Assembly (NCBI GenBank): GCA_019456245.1
Contig: VRUF01000116.1
Span: 1-9,001 of the forward strand
Reading direction: 5' to 3'
Source: Planctomycetota bacterium
GTDB taxonomy: Bacteria; Planctomycetota; Phycisphaerae; Sedimentisphaerales; Anaerohalosphaeraceae
DNA length: 9,001 nt
Both the position numbers and the translations under genes were made by a program. Of this stretch, positions 5,860 to 9,001 are shown in pieces. Each line of letters opens with the position of its first letter. The stretch's first letter is position 1. Below the pieces are notes generated by a model that saw only the letters and a list, made by a program, of their open reading frames with translations, searched no databases and was not told the origin of the DNA.

Positions 5860-6045
5860 ATGCATTCAGCGTCCAGCGATCAGCCAGTTATCAATTTACA
5901 AAAAGAGCGTAAAATCCGTGAAATCACGCAGATATTGAGGGATCGCGAGCCGGTTTTTTTAGACGAGCTTTTGTACGAGCTTCAGCCCTTGAAACCGCCG
6001 CCGCAGCGCGGGCTCTCTCAATACAGTCCGGACCAAGTTCAATAA
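5860..6045 (+). CDS. small protein of 61 residues, unknown function
   Basis: ATG 5860 is preceded by AAGGGAGG (5847-5854) at a 5-base spacing and by a good promoter, which makes it more than a chance ORF. A longer in-frame ATG at 5806 overlaps the promoter -10 and is rejected. The product is charged: a helical stretch NLQKERKIREITQILRDRE, then VFLDELLYEL, then a Pro/Gln-rich tail. No family is recognised. Its last 122 bases overlap, tail to tail, the minus-strand ribbon-helix-helix gene, so the two transcripts would be complementary at their 3' ends. The overlapping tail may be coding only by constraint from the other strand. Confidence 0.5.
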   Translation: MHSASSDQPVINLQKERKIREITQILRDREPVFLDELLYELQPLKPPPQRGLSQYSPDQVQ

Positions 6046-6370
6046 GTAGCTTGCCCAGCTCGACGCTTGCCTGAGGCGACAACACTTTGGTTACATCACC
6101 TTTGCGCTTAACTGCGTCACCGAGTTCTTTAAATAAAGCCGGCCGCCCTTCTTGGTCCGCCTCTCCGCGGGTACGGACCATAGATAATATCTCTGCCTCA
6201 TCGACCGCATTGACCTGACCTAAAACAATGGCCTGCAGGGATTCGTCCTGGGCGGCAAGCCATTCCATCGCCCGACCCACCAGTTCAACTTTTTTGATTC
6301 CACGTTTTTGATACAGCCCATCCATGGCTTTTTTGCCTGAATCTGTAATTTTTATACTAAAGTCTATCAT
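5924..6370 (-). CDS. predicted ribbon-helix-helix regulator
   Basis: From ATG 6370 the protein has 148 residues. It begins MIDFSIKITDSGKKAMDGLYQKRG, followed by KKVELVGRAMEWLAAQDE: a strand with alternating residues, a helix, a Gly turn and a second helix, the plan of ribbon-helix-helix DNA-binding proteins (Arc/MetJ type). The rest is helical (EAEILSMVRTRGEAD, ASVELGKLLIEL) with a basic Ala/Arg-rich tail. An upstream in-frame ATG at 6385 would add METKK, and it coincides with the expected transcription start of the promoter at 6391-6418. I prefer 6370 because GGAG then serves as its ribosome site. It is divergent from the genes starting at 6546, the usual layout of an autoregulated switch. 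The RHH assignment is from pattern, not a search. Confidence 0.7.
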   Translation of the reverse strand: MIDFSIKITDSGKKAMDGLYQKRGIKKVELVGRAMEWLAAQDESLQAIVLGQVNAVDEAEILSMVRTRGEADQEGRPALFKELGDAVKRKGDVTKVLSPQASVELGKLLIELGPDCIERARAAAAVSRAEARTKARLKKPARDPSISA

Positions 6371-6390
6371 TTTTTTGGTCTCCATAACTC

Positions 6391-6418
6391 ATTATACCTC
6401 TGATGTTTACAAGACCAA
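6391..6418 (-). promoter_or_regulatory. promoter of the ribbon-helix-helix gene
   Basis: On the minus strand, TTGGTC (6418-6413) and a perfect TATAAT (6396-6391) are separated by 16 bases. The predicted start falls at about 6384-6385, right at the first in-frame ATG, giving either a leaderless message or a 15-base leader to ATG 6370. Confidence 0.6.
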
Positions 6419-6460
6419 AAGCAGAAATAAACAAAAAAAAACAGAAAAAAGTAGAGAAAA

Positions 6461-6498
6461 GTATTGACTTTTGACAATACCGTGGTAGACTGTAGTAG
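6461..6498 (+). promoter_or_regulatory. promoter with overlapping operator-like repeats
   Basis: TTGACT (6464-6469) and TAGACT (6486-6491) are 16 bases apart. The -35 box lies inside an inverted repeat, GTATTGAC-TTTT-GACAATAC (6461-6480, 7 of 8 pairs). The -10 box lies in two adjoining 7-base units, GTAGACT and GTAGTAG (6485-6498), with related GTAGAGA at 6451 and GTAGAG again near 6495. Such repeats over promoter boxes suit binding of a ribbon-helix-helix protein like the one encoded divergently; the link is inference. Confidence 0.5.
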
Positions 6499-6545
6499 AG
6501 TAAAGAAGAAAAAAGGATTGTGTGATTAACTCAAGGGACTGCGAA

Positions 6546-6764
6546 ATGGGCAAGCCAACTGGAAAAGAGACAAAGAAAATGGAACCTGCGAAAGTATTGA
6601 GTTTTAACTACACAAAATACCCTGATGTCTTAGATGCTGCCAACAAGCTGTCAGACATTACAGATCGTAATCCGCATAACGCTGTTAATCAGGCCATGAA
6701 GGCTATTCGAGGAAACATGAAAGAATTTTTGGTTTTTTGCCGTGATCATGGCATAGCAATTTAG
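6546..6764 (+). CDS. small protein of 72 residues, unknown function
   Basis: ATG 6546 is preceded by AAGGGA (6533-6538) at a 7-base spacing. An in-frame GTG at 6522 with AAGGA only 4 bases before it is the alternative start. The product starts with a basic part (MGKPTGKETKKMEPAK), then KVLSFNYTKYPDVLDAANKL and NPHNAVNQAMKAI, ending in VFCRDHGIAI. The strand-helix-helix look of the middle part faintly recalls small DNA-binding proteins, but no family is recognised. It is the first gene after the divergent promoter and is followed after 12 bases by the HTH gene, so the two form an operon. Confidence 0.6.
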   Translation: MGKPTGKETKKMEPAKVLSFNYTKYPDVLDAANKLSDITDRNPHNAVNQAMKAIRGNMKEFLVFCRDHGIAI

Positions 6765-6776
6765 GGGAGCTTAACA

Positions 6777-6959
6777 ATGGACCGGCTGTGTACAGTTTCG
6801 CAGATTGCAGAATGGGCGGGTGTTACCAGGGGCGTCGTCGCCGGCTGGATTCGACATCGGGGGCTACACGTCCGCCAAAGAATCGGCACCAGAAAATTTT
6901 TATGCAAGTCGGATGTAACCAAATTCCTTGATCGCCAGAATTATTTGGCGGCAAGTTGA
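6777..6959 (+). CDS. MerR/excisionase-like winged HTH protein
   Basis: The 60-residue product matches the small helix-turn-helix domain found in excisionases, AlpA-like activators and MerR N-termini. TVSQIAEWAGVTRGVVAGWI (6-25) is the HTH with the recognition helix, followed by a short wing HVRQRIGTRKF (31-41) and the closing helix SDVTKFL (45-51). GGGGAG right after the stop codon of the preceding gene (6764-6769) serves as ribosome site. Such proteins bend or bind DNA at attachment sites or promoters of mobile elements. With no integrase in view it could be an excisionase, or a transcription factor in a regulatory switch with the divergent ribbon-helix-helix protein. Confidence 0.75.
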   Translation: MDRLCTVSQIAEWAGVTRGVVAGWIRHRGLHVRQRIGTRKFLCKSDVTKFLDRQNYLAAS

Positions 6960-6982
6960 AGTTTTAAAATTTAATAATCTTT

Positions 6983-7035
6983 TCATCACCCTCCTCCGTG
7001 ATGACATCGCAAGCATTAAGTCTGCGATGTCATCA
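6983..7035. repeat. three-arm inverted repeat with alternative pairings
   Basis: Arm A TCATCAC (6983-6989) can pair with GTGATGA (6998-7004) around a CCTCCTCC loop. Arm B TGATGACATCGCA (6999-7011) pairs perfectly over 13 bases with arm C TGCGATGTCATCA (7023-7035) around an 11-base loop. The two structures share 6999-7004 and exclude each other. The following bases (ttataacggc) are not a U-run, so B-C is not a classical intrinsic terminator on the plus strand. The C/T-rich loop could pair with the G-rich ribosome site at 7046-7053. This could be an operator, a protein-binding hairpin or an attenuator-like switch. Confidence 0.7.
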
Positions 7036-7059
7036 TTATAACGGCAGGGGGGATATCAC

Positions 7060-7095
7060 ATGCGGCTTTTGAAGGGTTTGCAAAGATGGGGATAG
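7060..7095 (+). CDS. 11-codon leader ORF overlapping the next gene
   Basis: ATG 7060 follows a very strong AGGGGGGA (7046-7053) at a 6-base spacing and reads MRLLKGLQRWG to TAG 7093-7095. It overlaps the first codons of the gene starting at 7086 in another frame. The layout suggests translational coupling or a regulatory leader peptide. There is no run of a single amino acid codon as in classical attenuators. Being this short, it could be accidental; alternatively the G-rich site merely helps to load ribosomes near 7086. Confidence 0.4.
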   Translation: MRLLKGLQRWG

Positions 7096-7316
7096 ATAAG
7101 TGCGAAGTTAAAGGATGCGGTCAGTTGTCCGAGTTCGGCGTCATTTACGGCGGTAAACGCGCATGCCCGGATTGTTTTTTGCGGCATTACGACCCAAACG
7201 ACCCAATGGATTTTAAAAAGCCGGACACCTGGGCAGGTGGACCGGCTGTTTTTATGCCCGAACCGGCGGCGTCTATCTCCAGCGTCGTCGGGGGCGGGCA
7301 GCTTTGTTTCACGTAA
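7086..7316 (+). CDS. small four-cysteine (zinc-finger-like) protein
   Basis: The 76-residue product has Cys6, Cys11, Cys27 and Cys30 in the arrangement C-x4-C-x15-C-x2-C, which suits a treble-clef or zinc-ribbon metal site. The C-terminal half (PMDFKKPDTW, then Gly/Ala/Ser-rich) looks unstructured. GAAGGG (7071-7076) is 9 bases before the ATG. A strong GC-rich hairpin, AGCCGG/CCGGCT and CACCTG/CAGGTG (7219-7247), lies inside the coding region. Small proteins of this type are frequent in phages and mobile elements, often as DNA- or RNA-polymerase-binding factors. No specific family or function is recognised here. It is part of the plus-strand run of genes. Confidence 0.65.
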   Translation: MGIDKCEVKGCGQLSEFGVIYGGKRACPDCFLRHYDPNDPMDFKKPDTWAGGPAVFMPEPAASISSVVGGGQLCFT

Positions 7317-7338
7317 AAACTTTTGACAGGGATTGATT

Positions 7339-8226
7339 ATGAGCAATCAAAAAACCGAGAGCAAAGAAGTTACTGGAGAGATGCGCCACCCTTACGAAGA
7401 CGATGAAACTATCATCTGCATTGAATATGACAGCGATGACAGGCCATTTAACGTTACAACTCAAGACGGCGGGATGAGTCATTACGATTTTGACTGGTGC
7501 GAAGGTGCCGGCCTGTATTACCATTGTTCTGGAGGCGGACCGCGAGGAGGCATTGTTTTGAGTAAATTTGCAAATCCTGAACCACCCCGAAAAATATGGG
7601 CGGCGCCGGGTATTAAGTTTGTTAAACAAACGCGAGACGGCAACGACTGGAAAGAGATCGAGCTTACCATCGAACAAATCAGAGCTATGGGACATGAAAT
7701 TATCTCCGAGCCTGTCAATCTCAGTTCGATGGGGAAAGATACCTGCAATCCTTTTGATGTTGGCTACGAAGGCGAAACCGTGTATTGCGGAATTTGCCGG
7801 GAGCGTATGCCGGATGAAGATCTATGCCGTCACGTATTCTGGGACAGGTTTATTGGTATGTATTCGGGTGTTGGCAGCGATGAAGGCAAAGTCGAGGACT
7901 ACAAAGATGATATATTGTTCTTTATCTCCAAGATGAGCAAGCCGGTTGTTGAAAAGATACTCCATGCACTTACAACAAACAGTATCTGGTTGCAATTTCA
8001 CGGAGAGCTTTTAGGGAGTAGCCAAATCGAACTGAATGGCGACGACGTATGGCACAACGACATCCTGGAAGATGTTGACGAGTACGATGATCTAAAGGGT
8101 GAAGGTGAGGAATGTAAATTTGTAACCGGAGGCGAATGGCTCGCATCGCTGGAAGGTAAGAAAACCAAAAAGACCAACGCTCTTGTTGCTGAATGGATAA
8201 AGGAATCCGCAAACAATAGAACATAG
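7339..8226 (+). CDS. 295-residue protein with a Cys3His zinc motif, unknown function
   Basis: ATG 7339 is preceded by AGGGA (7328-7332) at a 6-base spacing. An in-frame TTG at 7333 is less likely. The protein is acidic and probably cytoplasmic, with no signal peptide or membrane segment. Its clearest motif is YCGICRERMPDEDLCRH (149-165), giving Cys150, Cys153, Cys163 and His165, a likely single zinc site. It is followed by an aromatic VFWDRFIGMYSGVGSDE and a helical part (DDILFFISKMSKPVVEKIL). An acidic stretch (EDVDEYDD) and a Lys-rich segment lie near the end. I recognise no family. It shares its operon with the small zinc protein and the lysozyme-like protein. Its 3' end carries an 18-base repeat also present at the end of the next gene. 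Confidence 0.75.
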   Translation: MSNQKTESKEVTGEMRHPYEDDETIICIEYDSDDRPFNVTTQDGGMSHYDFDWCEGAGLYYHCSGGGPRGGIVLSKFANPEPPRKIWAAPGIKFVKQTRDGNDWKEIELTIEQIRAMGHEIISEPVNLSSMGKDTCNPFDVGYEGETVYCGICRERMPDEDLCRHVFWDRFIGMYSGVGSDEGKVEDYKDDILFFISKMSKPVVEKILHALTTNSIWLQFHGELLGSSQIELNGDDVWHNDILEDVDEYDDLKGEGEECKFVTGGEWLASLEGKKTKKTNALVAEWIKESANNRT

Positions 8227-8853
8227 AAAATTATTTGGAAGGATCCAAAGATGTTTAAGATGCCAGGGACGGCAAAATTTGGACTGGGGAAATTGGGGAG
8301 GTTACTTTCTGCAATTCTTTGGGGGTTGATCGCAACGGCAGGAACTTTGAAAGCGGCGAGTGTGGATATCGTCGCCGATCCGAACGATCCCAACGTCATA
8401 TCTAAAGCCGATGTGCTGCTTTATTTCGGCCACCACCTTGCCGAAATCGCCGCCGGCATCGGACTGGGCGATGAGTTTGAAACCATCGCCAGGGCGGCTA
8501 TCCGCAATAAATGTTTTGGCGACAACTTTTATATCCTCCTGGCAATCCGCAAGGCTAAAGATGGCAGGGCGGGACGCGAGTTTGGCATCCTGCATTGGAA
8601 GTGTTTAAGGGAGATGCGCAAGCGACCGGGTGAGACGTTGGATATTCAGGCCGGCTGGGCGGCGGCGACGATAGTTAAAAACCGCGCTCGGTGGCAGCGT
8701 AAAGGCGAGCCGGGCGGGTTTATCGGGTTCCTTGCAGACAGGTATTGCCCGAAGAAAACCGACCCGGCGGGTAACGCTAACTGGAGGGTAAACGTAACCT
8801 ACTTCACCGCAAAAATCCGCGGTTTAAAATTCAATAAACAATAGAACATAGAA
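8211..8853 (+). repeat. 18-base repeat at the ends of two successive genes
   Basis: AAACAATAGAACATAGAA is found at 8211-8228 and again at 8836-8853, each time covering a stop codon. The first copy uses its second TAG (8224-8226); the second copy uses its first TAG (8842-8844), so the reading frame differs. The coordinates given span both copies; the sequence between them is the lysozyme-like gene. Confidence 0.75.
8251..8844 (+). CDS. lysozyme-like (transglycosylase-fold) protein, possible endolysin
   Basis: The 197-residue product begins with a basic segment and one hydrophobic stretch (about 17-36), likely an uncleaved or cleaved export signal. The C-terminal part resembles small muramidase or lytic-transglycosylase domains seen in phages and planctomycetes: LLAIRKAKDGRAGREFGILH (96-115), then DIQAGWAAATIVKNRARW (131-148), then FIGFLADRYCPKKTDPAGNANWRVNV (157-182), whose last part matches the usual ARRYxPxGxxNDPxGLNxxWxxNV ending. 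It would cleave peptidoglycan for lysis or cell-wall passage. In relatives as I remember them the first block reads ...ENG..GREFG, with Glu a candidate catalytic residue; here the matching place has Lys103-Asp104, so activity may depend on Glu110 or be lost. GGAAGGA stands 7 bases before the ATG. Confidence 0.65.
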   Translation: MFKMPGTAKFGLGKLGRLLSAILWGLIATAGTLKAASVDIVADPNDPNVISKADVLLYFGHHLAEIAAGIGLGDEFETIARAAIRNKCFGDNFYILLAIRKAKDGRAGREFGILHWKCLREMRKRPGETLDIQAGWAAATIVKNRARWQRKGEPGGFIGFLADRYCPKKTDPAGNANWRVNVTYFTAKIRGLKFNKQ

Positions 8854-8884
8854 CATCGTCAATTAAAAATTGGAGATTTTTATC

Positions 8885-9001
8885 ATGGTTGCAACGGCAT
8901 CGGACATATCGAAGGCATTGGATCGGGGGATCGAACAACAGAAGCGGGCGGTTCTTTTTGACGGGCTCAACGCCGCGGATCCGCTGGCCGAATCGACTAA
9001 G
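8885..9001 (+). CDS. 5' end of an unrecognised gene (partial)
   Basis: ATG 8885 is preceded by GGAG (8872-8875) and opens a frame that runs off the window after 39 codons: MVATASDISKALDRG, then IEQQKRAVLFDGLNAADPL, then AESTK. It appears soluble, with no signal peptide. The gene follows the lysozyme-like gene by 40 bases on the same strand and probably belongs to the same operon. No family can be named from this fragment. Confidence 0.65.
   Translation, partial: MVATASDISKALDRGIEQQKRAVLFDGLNAADPLAESTK

Noticed and set aside
6900..6986. Minus-strand 28-codon ORF (MKRLLNFK...) with a GGAGGAGGG site in front
   Set aside because: The purine-rich site is just the complement of the CCTCCTCC loop, no promoter is seen, and the frame is antisense to the HTH gene.
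7568..7936. Plus-strand 122-codon frame inside the 295-residue gene
   Set aside because: It lies wholly within a better supported frame and has no ribosome site.
1..9001. CRISPR array or toxin-antitoxin module
   Set aside because: No regularly spaced repeats exist beyond the two-copy and three-copy repeats listed, and the ribbon-helix-helix gene has no recognisable toxin partner next to it.

Overview
The window looks like a chromosomal segment of a planctomycete, probably of the Phycisphaerae/Sedimentisphaerales type. The evidence is a PEP-CTERM protein gene, short intergenic repeats of a kind I associate with that group, a remnant of a PQQ-type beta-propeller C-terminus, and small secreted proteins of unknown family. 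This placement is inference; there is no rRNA or other phylogenetic marker in the window.

Left part (1-4445), chromosomal. It starts with the 3' end of an unrecognised gene and a 43-base repeat present twice, whose second copy supplies the ribosome binding site of galE (UDP-glucose 4-epimerase). A 236-base spacer with hairpins and a beta-propeller gene remnant leads to a ROK-family sugar kinase with a U-run terminator. A good sigma70-type promoter then drives a structured leader and a PEP-CTERM secreted-protein gene that is broken by an in-frame TAA right after its signal peptide. Next comes a 66-base decayed copy of the ROK gene's C-terminal region, antisense to the last codons of larE (minus strand). 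larE lies directly behind a tRNA-Thr(CGT) gene, with only two bases between the tRNA and the GTG start. galE and the ROK kinase fit hexose activation and nucleotide-sugar interconversion. LarE makes the thiolated nickel-pincer cofactor precursor.

Right part (4446-9001), probably a mobile element or prophage. Coding style and gene content change here. Two overlapping minus-strand genes encode a signal-peptide coiled-coil protein and a small membrane-anchored protein. A divergent regulatory region follows: a small plus-strand ORF, a predicted ribbon-helix-helix protein on the minus strand, and then plus-strand genes for a small protein and a MerR/excisionase-like HTH protein. Downstream are a three-arm inverted-repeat region, an 11-codon leader ORF overlapping a small four-cysteine protein, a 295-residue protein with a Cys/His zinc-binding motif, a lysozyme-like protein, and the start of a further gene cut by the window end. 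The order (regulators, excisionase-like protein, small zinc proteins, lysozyme) resembles a prophage early-to-lysis stretch, but no integrase, terminase or capsid gene is visible, so this remains inference.

The most unusual points are the tRNA-larE junction, the structured leader before the broken PEP-CTERM gene, the ROK remnant that now encodes the antisense LarE tail, and the alternative-hairpin plus leader-ORF arrangement at 6983-7095.
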